In this document: positions 6,459 to 18,800 of the stretch, piece by piece | How the letters are laid out: each line of letters starts with the position of its first letter | Position numbering within the stretch: position 1 is the stretch's first letter | Source of the DNA: Asterias rubens | Taxonomy: Eukaryota; Echinodermata; Asteroidea; Forcipulatida; Asteriidae | DNA length: 64,000 nucleotides | Assembly: GCF_902459465.1 (NCBI RefSeq) | Contig: NW_022985737.1 | Location: forward strand, 26,657 to 90,656 | Reading direction: 5' to 3' | The notes under the pieces: generated by a model | The model's input: only the letters and a program-made list of their open reading frames with translations | What the model was told of the DNA's origin: nothing | Databases searched by the model: none | Made by a program: the position numbers and the translations under genes

Positions 6459-8883
6459 AAAAGAACAAGTCCAAGTTGTCTTCCTCATCGGATTTCAGAA
6501 ATGGCGCCGATGGCATGTACGTACGTCCATCGTGCTTGAGAAATTGTGATGCAAAGTGTTGGAAATTGTGGTGCCCCCCCCCCCCCCCCCGCACACAATG
6601 TTTTCCTCCCCTATGAAACTGAGGAATTTTAAAGAATATTTCATTTTATTATTGTTCCATTGGGGGTTATTTTTGCATAATATGAGGAATAAAATTATGT
6701 CAAAGTACACATTAAAAGAATTAGGGTAACCAGCCAAATTACTATATACCTGTATCATTGCTGCGACTGGAACCTGGTTATTTCTTAACAACACCGCTGA
6801 GAGCGCGCAGACGTCAACCAAAGACTTGGAAACAAGTCTAACCCCAGATATGGACAACTCGAATGAAGTCGGCTGGATTCGCCGCCATTTTTGAAAGAGT
6901 CGATACAATTCTTGGATAAGCTGGGGCCCGAGAACCACTTCAGAAACTTATATTGCACAACATCAAAAGAGCGATAAAATAAAACATCCCGGGTTGTTTT
7001 ATATCAAGGAAAGTCTAGACAAGTAAAGGGTGCAGCTTGTTATGCTTGATATCATGCGTTCCAACAAGAATGCGTGTTGCTGGTATGTTACACTTCAACG
7101 AAACAATTCAGAAGTACATTCCTTGTTGAAGCCACTTTGAGATTACAATACCCTGTTAAAATACCAAAAGATGTTTCTGACAAATCTGCATCCACGGGGC
7201 GATGCAAAAGCTCTCACTCTCCCCACATCAAGGTCCGTAATATATCATACCAGTTATGTGTCCAATGACGAAAGGCTCACGAAATTGTGTTTATGACGCA
7301 ATCCGGCTATTGCTGTCAACACCTGTCAAAGATCCGGGGTTGTTTTTGCCGGAACTCCTTTTGTCCCGGAATATGGCCTCCGTGGAATTCGGATTGTAAT
7401 AGGCTTTTGCAGCTGATTTTTGTTGTTTTGTTCTGTCATCACAACGCCGCTATTGTTTATCTTCAGATTGACCACGGAGAACTCTCGGGCCAGAAGATTG
7501 GACAACTGGGATGCCGGATGCATACCAGGTAAGCCTCCCCCATATCCCCATGCCACCTAGCCCCCCCCCCCCCCCGTACCCCAAAACCTCTGCCAGATAA
7601 TAAAGTACACTACTATTGTTTCGTGATTGTTTCCTTTGATGAGCAGCAAATGAGGGGTTGCTCAATGAGAGGAAGAAGTACTCCAATGTGCAGAGAAGCA
7701 ATTATGGTTAACCACCTTACAATGAGACGAAACAGTTTTTTTTTTAATAAACTAGAATCTTTGATAAGAATATATTTTGGTTCAGTGCCTGTCCCGGAAT
7801 AAAAAGTATGCCCTTTGTGGGGAGAACTTCATCTTCCCAGACAGCAAGAACGCCACTTTCTTGTTGTGATGCTTGTCCTACACCATGCTCTCAAAATGTT
7901 ACCCTACTTTGATCATTGTTCTTTTCCTAATTTCTGATGATTAAGTATAGGAGGGGAGAGGTGTGGTGTTACACCATGCCACATATCAAGCGCCAAATGT
8001 AGTTCTAGAGAAAATATGTCCAATGAAATAATTATGGTTGAGCTGTTCAGTTTGTGATGAATTGACACAAATGAGGGTCAACGAGATTACGCACTCTTTT
8101 GTAAATTAATGTTGGCCACTTGGCATCATGAGGAGCAAGGGCTCGGCATGCGGCATTGGTAGAAGGAAAAGCGCCCTCTATAGCACTCTGCCGACCTGAG
8201 GTCCGGGACAAGCAAAGACTAGCAGAGAGACGAACGAAGAAAAAAACCTTTCATAAATTCAGACATCGACAAGCGACGACAACAAATTACAGGGATAAAC
8301 CCCCATTTTTTTTACGAGACAGAATAATATCGGCTGTTGAACCTTGAATCGTTTTACGGTGATTGACTGGTCTCTAGGGTAAGGTGTTTTTAGAGGTTTG
8401 TCTCGCTCGCTCGCGACTGACTGTTTTTTCTTCTGATACGACAGCTGTGATAAAGGTGTTGACTGTTGTTCCTTTTTGGTAGCTCAACAACAAAAACAAC
8501 ATGTGTTGGAGAGATATCCGTGATTTGCAGCCACTTCGTCCGTGGAAAAATGGTTTTGCAGATTACATGACACTGATTGATTTCGTATGATAAATCACGG
8601 AATTTAGTGGCTGTAACTGGTAAAGTCGTGAGACTGCAATTTTTTTTCAAATACTTGTATCAAACCTCGTTCCACAAGGACGATAAAATCATTAGCTTCT
8701 AAACAAGCTGAAAAGTGCATGTGAAGTCACATGCAGAAAGAACGCATTTTACAGGTGTTAAGTGTAAAGGGGGAACATATCTAGTTCTGTGAAAAACCTA
8801 TATTCATATACATTTACGTCAACTACAGATGTCTTTGCAATATTCGATGGAGCCAAATCTCAAGAAAAGTCTCAAGTCCGAAT
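6459..8883. other. No gene seen; C tracts
   Basis: No convincing exon. Pure C tracts lie at 6574-6590 and 7561-7575. A 147-codon open frame on the minus strand (6495-6938) crosses a C tract, has no recognised similarity and is not called. Confidence 0.5.
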
Positions 8884-9000
8884 GGGGTTACGCAACAATT
8901 AAATATTCAAGTCTGTTGTTTTACGTCACAAGTAGAGTCTTAAATATGTAGGGTTACGTCACAAGTAACGTATCGAGTCTGTTAGGTTACGCCTCAGGTC
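8884..9000. repeat. Three degenerate GGTTACGTCACAAGT repeats
   Basis: Related segments TTTTACGTCACAAGTA, GGTTACGTCACAAGTA and GGTTACGCCTCAGGT recur about every 40-45 bp with AGTCT between them. Two contain TTACGTCA, a CRE-like half-palindrome. Confidence 0.6.
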
Positions 9001-9184
9001 ATGTCAAATATATGACAAAGTGCGTGATTAACAATATGCATTGATTGTTGTAAACCAAATCTCCCCAGTTGGAATGTTTTATTACGTAATTGAATACTAT
9101 TGTAAGCAGTATAAAACCCATTGTGAACACACCTACTGCCGTCCAGAGGCGTGTGTGGCGGCCACTGTGGCTCTCAAACACTGG

Positions 9185-9430
9185 TCGAATGCATACAGAG
9201 CAGTTGGTCCCTTTTGAGTTGGAGATTCGGCGACCATTTTACACTGTAGCAACGTAATGAACACAGAATTGTTACGCCTGAATGTGTTTTGTATGTTTCA
9301 TGTGATCCCAGAGGGTTGGAAGAAAACGCGACCATCACAAGCGTCTTGCCTAAGAACACAAGAATCTTTACCAGGATACGAACCCACACTTTGTTGACCC
9401 AGCCATCAACACTGGGGAGTTATGCGTATG
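9185..9430 (-). mobile_element. tRNA-derived SINE remnant
   Basis: On the minus strand a B-box-like GGTTCGTATCC (complement of 9374-9384) is followed by GTGTTCTTAGGCAAGACGCTT. This resembles the conserved 'gtccttgagcaaggcactt' segment of the SINE at 60693. No A box is clear. Confidence 0.45.
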
Positions 9431-9751
9431 GAAGACACGGTACGTTTCAATTTATTTTCTTGCTTCACCAGATATCCTAAATCACAAACGATCGGTTAAA
9501 TGAAGATAATATTATGTTCCAAATTAAAAGTTTGGAGGCGTTAGTCGGGGAAATTGGATCCAGGGGAGGGGCACACCCCGAGGTATTTTCCCTTTATTTG
9601 GGTGTTTAAAACGTCATTCACTTCACTTTGCCAGTTCTGGGCCGACTGACCATCTTTCATCTCAGTTACCGTATAAATCTTGCAAAGTAATTAAATAAGC
9701 TGCACATAGCGCGTGTTCACTACACTACTGGTTGGTAACATGGGGAAACAT

Positions 9752-9866
9752 TAGGCCCTTTTCGAAACCACTGTTTCGGCTCTGCGTACGTGCTCAGGGC
9801 TTCAGACGAGAGGACGGAGCCTTAAGCCGAATCCAAAGCCGAAGCCATTGTTTCGAAAAGGGCCAT
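9752..9866. mobile_element. Short foldback element, TIR GGCCCTTTTCGAAAC
   Basis: The ends GGCCCTTTTCGAAAC and GTTTCGAAAAGGGCC are perfect inverted complements about 85 bp apart, and the interior also has inverted GGCT/AGCC segments. A MITE-like hairpin of about 115 bp. Confidence 0.7.
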
Positions 9867-9941
9867 AGATTGGACGCATGGACATCTGAAGTCACAGTGA
9901 CCTCGAGGCTGCCGGTCACGTGGTACGGATGTGCAGTCGAC

Positions 9942-9967
9942 CCATAGAGTTAATTATAACTCTATGC
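9942..9967. repeat. Perfect hairpin ATAGAGTTA-ATTA-TAACTCTAT
   Basis: A nine-base perfect inverted repeat with an ATTA loop. GTCGACCCA lies on both sides, as in a small insertion. Confidence 0.7.
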
Positions 9968-10141
9968 GTCGACCCATCCAGCATTCATTTGCAGTCACAT
10001 CATGGGCACACGTTCACATATAAAACATCATAATATGGATGTACATGGTTCTGTAATTATAATGTTCTCCGTTTCCAATAATATCGCTGCTTTTCAGAAC
10101 CAGTGTTTTGCTTTGATACAGTGATTTCATTGTGCAGTGAC

Positions 10142-10247
10142 GTAAGCTTTTCATACCTGTGTTTTGATTGGTGTTATATGTGATGTCGGCGCAGCTGACA
10201 AACATCACGTCGGACCAATCAAAACACGGATATTATGGAAAGCTTAC
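10142..10247. mobile_element. Foldback element, TIR GTAAGCTTTYCATA
   Basis: The left end GTAAGCTTTTCATA with CTGTGTTTTGATTGGT, and the right end ACCAATCAAAACACGGATATTATGG with AAAGCTTAC, pair over about 35 bases around a short centre. A compact 106-bp MITE-like hairpin. Confidence 0.75.
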
Positions 10248-10377
10248 TTTCGGTCGTCTCGATGTGTGACGTCAGATGTTCAGGCTACATGGCATGCTTT
10301 AATAAAAAAAAAAAAATGGCGCAGCGAGATCAATCACCCCTGGATACGAGGTTGTTTTGTATAATGGCGGCGGTGAC

Positions 10378-10746
10378 GCACGCATTCAAATTAAAACTGT
10401 TTGCCTCTCCAGTTGTTTCTGCGTTTCAAATTCAGAATTCGGCCATTCAATTTCGTTTTGAGTCGAGTCAAATTCCTTTAGCACTCTGTTCAATTAAGCG
10501 TATCGTCATTCTTTTTCGTGACACACACGCCTCAAGAAGCGTCTGTGAATTTGAATGCTGCTTTGATGAATTGTTAAATTGAATGATTATTTTGTTAATT
10601 AGAATAACGTAAAAGTACATTTGACTAGTCTTAAAACGAAATCGAATGACCCTTTTCAGTAGCATTCAATTTCGTGCCAAATAGAATAAGCTGGTGGTTA
10701 AATTGGCTGCTCATTTTCCGAAATTGACAGAGAAAACCTATATTAG
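10378..10746 (+). mobile_element. AGAGGTTTTCTCGG-family element, left end truncated
   Basis: About 370 bp match the two copies at 22486-22901 and 23066-23479. Shared segments include ACACACGCCTCAAGAAGCGT, AAACGAAATCGAATGACCC and the right end GAGAAAACCTATATTA. The left terminal repeat (about 50 bp) is missing. Confidence 0.8.
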
Positions 10747-11405
10747 GCGCTATATAAATCGGATATATTAATTATTAGTATTATTATTTAATGAATGTAA
10801 TTAGCATATTTTCGGGAAGGGTTAATTTGTCGAGTAAAATAACACGGTGGACTTATCGAACATAAGGGGTTTGCCCCAGTGTTACTGGTTTTATTTGCTG
10901 CATATTGCGCCACATTACCTTGTAAACCATTACATGGTGCTATGTAAAAGTAAAATGAGTAGGTCCCATACTACAAGCACAGGAAAATACTGTATGTTGA
11001 AAGCGCCTTGATCACCACAGGGTGACAGATTATAATATGCACTATGTAAGACACCACTACAACGACTATTATTTATTGGTTACCGCTATATAACCTCTTA
11101 GTGTTTACTTATGTCAATTACATTATCCATGGATTCTCATTCTTTGTTTGTTAAGTTTTGTTTATATGGAACATCTCATGGTGGGGTGAGTGAAGCTGTA
11201 ATGGGGGTATTTAAAGGAAGTGCTTGACAAAACCCAAACATTTTTCTTCACGACTTCATTTCCATTTATCTTTTGTTGGTTTGAATGTATTGTTCATTTT
11301 GTAACCTATTGCATTTGGTTACTTATGAAATATGTGATCAGTGAAGTAGGAATATATGGGAATTTAGGAATTGCATGGTGAGGTATCAATAAGTATTAGG
11401 TTTAT
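10747..11405. other. No gene seen
   Basis: AT-rich sequence with no supported coding frame or repeat. Confidence 0.5.
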
Positions 11406-11634
11406 GGTAACACCATGTGTGTATACTTGCTGGCCAGATAATGTTCTTTTGAGAAGTTGTCTCGCTTTATATTCTACTACCGCAGAGTGTCGGTCTCAAC
11501 GTTTCGACTAGTTTGCTCTAGTCACCATATGTGTATACTTGCTGGTCAGATAGTGTTCTTTTGAGAAGTTGTCTCGCTTTATATTCTACTATCGCAGAGT
11601 GTCGGTCTCAACGTTTCGACTAGTTTGCTCTAGT
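11406..11634 (+). repeat. Direct tandem duplication, 112-bp unit, with ribozyme-like hairpin
   Basis: Units 11411-11522 and 11523-11634 are nearly identical (CACCAT.TGTGTATACTTGCTGG to GTTTGCTCTAGT). Each ends in a GACTAG-TTTGCT-CTAGTC hairpin preceded by ACGTTTC. A relative lies at 55195-55320; both start GGTAACACCATGT. Head-to-tail terminal repeats with such a hairpin are typical of Penelope-like elements or retrozymes. The family assignment is inference. Confidence 0.7.
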
Positions 11635-11955
11635 CATGGTCAGGAGACTGAAGAGTTGTGAGAGATATTGGCCTATTTTGTAGATACAAAAACACTAGCA
11701 AAAGAAGGTCGGGTCAACTTATGACCTCTGTCGTGTTCAACCCAATGGGTCAATAACAATCGAATCTCGTTCTCGGGGTTGATTTGAACATGCCCTTATC
11801 TGTGATTAAATAAGTATTCATAAATACCTCAGACAGTTTCGCTATTCCTATTGGTGAAGAGCACGTCACGTGGGTGTGTATAAACCTTTGTTTATGACCA
11901 GTACAAAGTTTTGAAACATGGGCGTGACACGCGAACTTGCACCTGTGCTTATAAG

Positions 11956-12009
11956 ACGGTCGGCCATTTTATGGAGTCAAAATTTTGGCTCCACAAAATG
12001 GCCGACCGT
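11956..12009. repeat. Long near-perfect hairpin ACGGTCGGCCATTTT
   Basis: A 23-base arm (ACGGTCGGCCATTTTATGGAG) is followed by AAAATTTT and its complement with two mismatches. It would extrude as a strong hairpin, and may be a small foldback insertion next to the family P fragment. Confidence 0.8.
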
Positions 12010-12176
12010 GTTTCTTCGCGACGTAAAAGGAAAACCGTGCAATTTCAAGCCATGTTTGTGTGGATTATTTAATTTTAATTTTAAATTATCTATCTATCCA
12101 TAAGCATTTCATAACAAACGGTGTCAAACCCTTTCAAAGACCAACTCGACCGATCCAAGGCAACGCGTTCCTTTAA
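12010..12176 (+). mobile_element. Family P element, right part
   Basis: It matches the right half of 52665-52986: AGGAAAACCG, TTCATAACAAACGG, TTTCAAAGACCAACT. It ends in the inverted-repeat terminus CCAAGGCAACGCGTTCCTTTAA. Confidence 0.75.
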
Positions 12177-12654
12177 TGTTCTTTCTTTCTCTCTTAACGT
12201 CCCACTCTTATCTTGGGTGTTGTCACATAATGTACACCCTTAAACGAATACGTACACCGTGTTGTGTTATGATAACACTATTGCCAAATTAATTACGTTA
12301 ATTGTGTTATTCTAACACACTATGAAGTTAATGTTGATTCTTATTTTGGTATCTAAATCTGACAAAACCCATTGTTGGCACCCCAAATTTTGCAGTGTAA
12401 TCTCACATTTCCCCTGATATTGCGTCCTTGAAAATGTTCCAACCACTATCTGCATCAATGTGTTAAATTGTGTTTTACATAGTAGTTCTGGCTCATCCCG
12501 AGTGTGCTTAAAAGATTAAAACATTTGCCAATTGGTCGAACCGCGACCTCCATTTTGTTAACCCCTGAGTCACGTCCATGGAATACTGGTCGTCCTAAGT
12601 ACTGTAATAAAGGCCTCTCAACATAAAGAAACATTGGAGACGAACATTTGCTCA

Positions 12655-12820
12655 AAAACACACAAAAAAAAAAAAAAACACTCACACAAAATAAGTAATA
12701 ATAAAAAATAAAATAAAAAACACAAAACAAAAACACGCGCGCACAAAATAAAACAACAATAACGATGACCCCACCAACAAGAAAAACCCCACAAACACAT
12801 AAACAACAAAAACAAAACAA
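12655..12820. repeat. Low-complexity A/CA-rich tract
   Basis: A long run of AAAACAC-type sequence. The open frames on the complement (hydrophobic F/C/V-rich) are low-complexity artefacts. Confidence 0.8.
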
Positions 12821-13160
12821 CATCAACGACGACAGCGAGTTAATATAACACTTATAGTCATTATATTTAAACATTTACGAAAGAAATAGAGAAAAACAGA
12901 TAGACAGATGGATAGATAAAATGGTAATATAGATCAACGGATAGGGCCTATATTGGTAGAAATTAAAACAAAAATAAATAATACACAATAACAAAGAGGT
13001 GAAGAATAAAGTCACATGGAAATAATATTTGTTTTCTTCTTCAAACATTAGAGTATATGTTTATGAATATTAAAATAATTTTTTGAGAGATTGTTTGTAA
13101 CGATTTATATGGTTAAAAAATAGATAAGGTTGTTTTGGGGTGACTCCCCCTACCCCTTTT
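12821..13160. other. No gene seen
   Basis: AT-rich sequence with short GATAGA repeats near 12895-12920. Confidence 0.5.
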
Positions 13161-13757
13161 GTGACGTCAATCGAGGCAGACTTTGCCTCGATCGAACATC
13201 GAACACACGTGCAAGTACATGAAAGTCCTACTCGTGAGTTTAAACGTTTAGAAACAAAAGTTTTTTTCTTGCATTTTTCCGGCAATGTCAACCAGGTGTA
13301 AAACAACTAAAGATTGGGTCACTTTGCAAAGTGGTCCGATCTGACGTATTTTCAGCGCTTAGTGCAGCAAACACTACGAGCCGTCGTGCTTCGAGAATTC
13401 GGAATACACAACACATTTTGACATGAAGAGAAAAGTTCTTTTCTAAAACATGACGCCATCCATACAATTTTCCAGCTAGTGGGAAGTCGAAGAAGGTACC
13501 TGATAGACGTAACGAACCTTAAGGAGCATTTGCCTAACGTGAAAAAAATCGGGTATTGTGTCAACTTTGAGGGCATGTTTTTAGCTTGTGCTGGGTAATC
13601 TGGGTGGACCGTCCGCAAAGCAGCCATACAGTGCCTGCAGTCTGCTCCGTGACCGTAGTTCTGTACGTAGGCATCATACCGATCAGGTATCCAGACAAAG
13701 TGTACGGGGCCAGACTACTCATTTTCTCTTCAAATATTGCGCCTCGATTGACGTCAC
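13161..13757. mobile_element. Possible DNA element bounded by GTGACGTCAATCGAGGC
   Basis: The 17-bp sequence GTGACGTCAATCGAGGC at 13161-13177 recurs as its exact complement at 13741-13757. Just inside the left copy ATCGAGGCA-GACTT-TGCCTCGAT forms a hairpin. The 560 bp between have no convincing gene. One copy only, so mobility is not shown. Confidence 0.45.
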
Positions 13758-13780
13758 GAACAGCGCCCTCTCGGGTCGGG

Positions 13781-14360
13781 CCGACTTTTAGATTTATAGA
13801 TAAAATGGACACTAATTTTGTAGAACCTTAGTTAGCTGTTTATTCATATTCCACTCATCAAAACACACACATCTTTTGATAATAGTTTGTATACCTTTGC
13901 ACTCCCTTGACAGCCCGTAATTTATTACCTTTTATTTATTGCCAGACTAAAGATTTAAAACAAATAAAATGAATAGATAAATAAAAAAGTACAACAAAAA
14001 AACACGAAGTAAACACATGTCAGCAACTGATAATAATTTGATCTGATTTCATTTCCAAGAAGATTAGTATAACAATTTTGTGTCACGAACGGGGTCTTGA
14101 GTTTACTTTTTAAAGGAAAAGTATACCTTGTGTTTTAGGAATAAATGTGGAATAAATGTAGATTTATTCAAGACAACTGACGTTATGAGCATTTCGATTC
14201 AAACGTTGGTGCGTTTTGAGATATCACCGAAAATCCGCAGTGGTGGTGTCCACGCAGGAAGAATAATCCATAATAGGAATACGACAAAGTGAGAAGCGTT
14301 ACTGACAGTAACTTTTTTCACATTCAAATTATAAGGCATAAAACTGACATCTTTAGGCTG
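13781..14360. other. No gene seen
   Basis: AT-rich intergenic sequence; nothing supported. Confidence 0.5.
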
Positions 14361-14777
14361 TTAAAGGCATTGGGCACCTCTGGTAAATTGTCAAAGACCA
14401 TTTTTTTACTTGGTGTATCCAAGCATATGCATGAAATAGCAATCCTGTGAACATTTGGACTCAATTGGACATCGAAGTTGCAAGAGAGTAATAAACAATA
14501 AAAAAAAAAACTCGTTGCACAATTTGCTGTTCTTTCAGATGCTTAGTCAAAGGCTTCAGGCCTTTTGACATTTGAGTCAGAAATTACTTCTTTCTCAAAA
14601 ACTACGTTACTTCAGAGGGGGTCGTTTCTCACAATGTTTTATACTATCAACAGCTCTCCAATGCTCGTTAAGAAGTAAGTTGTTATGCTAACAACCACCT
14701 TTGATCGACCTTGCTAAACCAAAGGTTTGTATTGCCATTTAAGTTTAAGAGTGTCAAATATATACCTTCCCTTTAAA
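14361..14777 (+). mobile_element. Family M element, second subfamily
   Basis: The left end is TTAAAGGCATTGGGCACC. It has the centre AAAGGCTTCAGGCCTTTTGA instead of the GAGACCTCA hairpin, then TCACAATGTTTTATACTATCAA. The right end is rearranged and terminates in TTCCCTTTAAA. Confidence 0.75.
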
Positions 14778-15145
14778 TGCTTTGACAGGGGCCATCACGT
14801 CCCGTCTAAATGATGACAGACATTACATACCCCTCAAGCTAAGGTGGTGCGATGTCTATTACAAAAACATAGTGGAGGGGGATACAAAAATCATAGAGGC
14901 AATCAATCATGTTTGACAAGTGACTGGTGTCCGCTGTATACTAGATTCACGAGTTCTGAAACCAGTGATGTAGTTGCAGGTATAAAACACTTGCCGGTGA
15001 CTCTGTGGGCGTGACAGTTTCTCAAAAAAAACAAAAGAACTTCGTTCATCAAGAATTCCTCACGATCCCCGTCCGTTTTGTTTTTCAGCCTTGGCAATCC
15101 GCCGATTTGCAAAATAGTTAATTTTGTTTATTTGAGGTGGTAAAC

Positions 15146-15153
15146 TATAAAAG
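15146..15153 (+). promoter_or_regulatory. Candidate TATA box of the first TGF-beta ligand gene
   Basis: TATAAAAG lies 110 bp upstream of the start codon at 15263, a suitable place for a core promoter with a 5' leader of 80-90 nt. A second TATAAAA at 14981 would give a leader of about 250 nt. No transcript evidence is available. Confidence 0.4.
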
Positions 15154-15262
15154 AAAAACACATGAAAGTGTTCGTAGAGGGGAGTATAGCTGGGTGCAGT
15201 GTGGTGGTATACGGCTTTCATGATTTGAGTGTGGTCAGTCCAAACCGCAGCCCCAAACCACA

Positions 15263-15830
15263 ATGAATCCCATGGAAACCGCCGGCACGCTAATGACATT
15301 TCTTCTGACTCTGACGCTCTCCCGAACTCATACACTCGGCTCAACTGTGAGCCCATCTGGGTATATCAGAGTCGAAGAAGGAACACCATCGGACCCCTTC
15401 AGTCCCCTTAATGCCTACCAAGCTGCTGCCCCAAGTCCAGACACGGGTGAATTCCCGTCGTCTACAATAAGGCATACACCCAACTCCTCCTCCCCGTCAA
15501 CATCACAGTACAAACAGAGCGAAGAAGACCCCGATGCCACACCCAGCTACCCTCCCCAAGAGACCGGTCAACCCACCGAGGAAGAAGAAGAAGTCATCGA
15601 CGGGCTCACAGCCCGGGAGCGAAACATCCGAATTATGATTCTGAGGCAACAACTGATGGTGAAGCTTGGACTGACGAGTCTGCCGCCCAAGTCTGAAGCT
15701 AAACCCCCTCGGAGTCTCCCACCGGCACTGAAGAAGCGACTGTTGGAACACGGAACACCCCAGAGGGACCTCCCTGTGTATCAGCCCCCCGAGAGTGGAA
15801 TGACCGAAGTCTTGGCTTCTGCAGAAAAAG
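15263..15830 (+). CDS. Ligand gene 1, coding exon 1
   Basis: Start ATG in the context ACAATGA. Encodes residues 1-189 plus the first base of codon 190: signal peptide, acidic linker and propeptide helix. Ends GAAAAAG|gtaaaa, phase 1, right after TEVLASAEK. This is the same position and phase as exon 1 of the activin-like gene at 36092. Confidence 0.87.
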
Positions 15831-18800
15831 GTAAAACCGAAGTAAAAGTAACTGCACGAATATTTCTGTTTTTGAATGGTACTTGACAACTATTGGTAGG
15901 CCTAATTTTACTCAAAACAATGTAAGATTATGCAATTTTGACTCAAAATAATTGTTAGCATAACAACTTACTTGGTAACGAGCAATGGAGAGCTGTTGAT
16001 AGTGTAAAACCTTGTGAGAAACGGCTCCCTCTGAAGTTACGCAGTTTTTGAGAAAAAGGTAATTTCTTACTCAATTATTAAAATACTTCTGGCCTGAAGC
16101 CTTTTAGTGTCCAGTGTCCAATTTGTACGTATTGTATAAATCTCCCTGTTTGTTTCAATCCACATGTAGTTTTGTTTACTTAAAGGCAGTGGACACTATT
16201 TGGTAGTTGTCAAAGACCAGTCTTCTCACGTGGTGTATCTCAACATAAACATAAAATAACAAACCTGTGAAAATTTGAGCTCAAACGGTCATCGAACTTG
16301 CGAGATAATAATAAAAGAAAAAACCCACCCTTGTCACACGAAGTTGTGTGCGTTTAGATGGTTGATTTCGAGACCTCAAGTTCTAAATCTGAGGTCTCGA
16401 AATCAAATTCGCGGAAAATTACTTCTCTCTCGAAAACTATGGCACTTCAGAGGGAGCCGTTTCTCACAATGTTTTATACCATCAACCTCTCCCCATTACT
16501 AGTCACCAAGAAAGGTTTTATTCCAATAATTATTTTGAGTAATTACCAATAGTGTCCACTGACTTTAAATCTCACAGGGTTGTTATGTATATGTTGGAAT
16601 ACACTAAGTGAGAATACTGGCCTTTGGCAATTGCCGGAGGTGAATCCGTTGCCTTTAAGATGGCAGAGGGGTGATTGGCCAGAATATGTAGATCTATGAA
16701 AACTTAAGTATAAGTCTTCTTTTTATCCAAGTCGCCCGAATTACTGTTTTGCCGAATTTTGGCAGTTTTCCCCTCCTGTCCCATGGTTGCACGCCTACCC
16801 CCCCCCCCCATCCATTGCCTCTCGGCATTCCCACCCCTACACACACACGTGACCTCCTGAATCCGCCTCTTGGCGAGTGGGATTATGTTCTCTTTGTTTA
16901 TTTAAAATATGTTGAAATAAGTTAGTTCATGTGATGTCTTGTGTATTTAATATGAACCATGGGTGGCGAACCCCAATAAATATAGGCCACTGGCATGGTG
17001 ACGGGGGTGGGGGACGTTGCGGAATGGATTTGTGAGTTCGTGAATAAATTATTTGCAAATGGGAAGGTTTGAGGAGTGGATTGGGTGAGAGGGGTGAGCT
17101 TGTGATCAGAGGGTAGGGGTTTGCCCGTGGGGTTAAAGGCAGTGGACACTATTGGTAATTGTCAAAGGCTAGCCTCCACAGTTGGCGTATCTCAACATAT
17201 GCATAAACTAACTAACCTGTGAAAATTTGAGCTCAATCGGTCATCGAAGTTGCGAGATAATAATGAAAGAAAAAAACACCATTGTCACACGAAGTTGTGT
17301 GTGTTTACATGGTTGATTTCGAGACCTCAAGTTCTAAATCTGAGGTCTCGAAATCAAATTCGTGGAAAATTACTTTCTTTCTCAAAAACTATGGCACTTC
17401 AGGCATCTGAAAGCACAACGAGGGTGTTTTTCTTTCATTATTCTTTTGCAACGATGACCAACTGAGTCCAAATTTCACAGATTTGTCACTTTATGCATAT
17501 GTTGGGATACACCAAGTGAGAACACTGGTCTTTGACAATTACCAAAGGTGCCCAGTGCCTTTAAACTAAATTTAGTTGTGCTGATGGGTTTGTTGACAAT
17601 CCTTGCACAAAAGACCTCCTCACGCCTACCAGACTTGAGAGTCATGGTCGTTACCCTTCGTAATTGTTATGATATTTCCACCATCCCCAACAGGACTAGT
17701 GGTTTCAAAAACAAGCACGTACCTTCGCTCGTCCCCAGCGCCTTGCTTTAACCAAAGGCGCTGGGATGGGCAAACGTATCATGCACGCACATTGGTTTAA
17801 TAATGCGCAGTCCCATCATGCATCACACTCACACTGCGCCATATTTCTATACAAGAACTTCCTGAACAAGAATCTGTGCAAGCTGATTAGCCCATCCCAG
17901 CAGTCCTGGATAGAATGGCCGCTGGGGCCGAGCGAAGCACGTACCTTATTTCATTACCTTTCTTGTATACAGCTGTATATACCTGTTGAGCGATTTTGTT
18001 TTTGGAATGGGAACGCTATTTCAACTTGTTAATAATTGTGTGCGTGTATTATTTAAATGTAATTCTGACATTTGCACACAATTTTTCGTAGTTATCGACC
18101 AACAAATTAGGCACACACTCAATAATTTGAAAAACTATAAACGTTTCTGCCGTTGGCGGCGTGCGTCAACAAGGCAATACTTTGACGTCATGTGATGTTG
18201 CTATAATACCGCAGTACTGCTTCAAAGTGGCTGTTCAAAACAGTAAACGGTACACATAAACAGTAAAATTCACTTCGGTTTGCAAGTCAGTCTAAAAAAC
18301 ATTAATTTTTATTCAACATAAACTAACCAACTTCGTCGTCTCTCGTTCTTTCCAGAGAACAACTGTTCAGGTTTTGGTTACTGCTTCAAGTTCAGTCTCG
18401 TCAAAGACACCATCGGCAAGCAGATCAAATCAGTCAATCTGTGGCTTTACATGACAGCTGAAGAAGGGAACCGAAGCGCTCTCAGACAGATCACCGTCAT
18501 GCTGTTAACGGTCGGTGAGGGCGGCATTTTACGGAAGGAACTCGCTACAAAGGTATTATTACGAAAAACTGGACACTATTGGTAATTACTCAATTATTTG
18601 TTAGCATATAAACTTCGGTAACGAACAATGAAGAGATATTGGTAATAACACTTTGTGGCTTTGGTAATTGTCACATACCAGTATTCTCACTTGGTGTATC
18701 CCAACATTATGCACATAAAAACCACCCATGTTGCGCACATTTTGTGTGCTTTCAGATGCATAATAAAAGGCTTCCGGCCAGAAATGTTTTATTATTTCAG

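Noticed and set aside
6495-6938. 147-codon minus-strand frame with a possible donor at its end
   Set aside because: It crosses a C tract, shows no domain or family resemblance, and has no partner exon nearby.
12455-12874. Hydrophobic 139-codon minus-strand frame resembling a membrane protein
   Set aside because: The hydrophobicity comes from the low-complexity A/CA-rich tract read in reverse.
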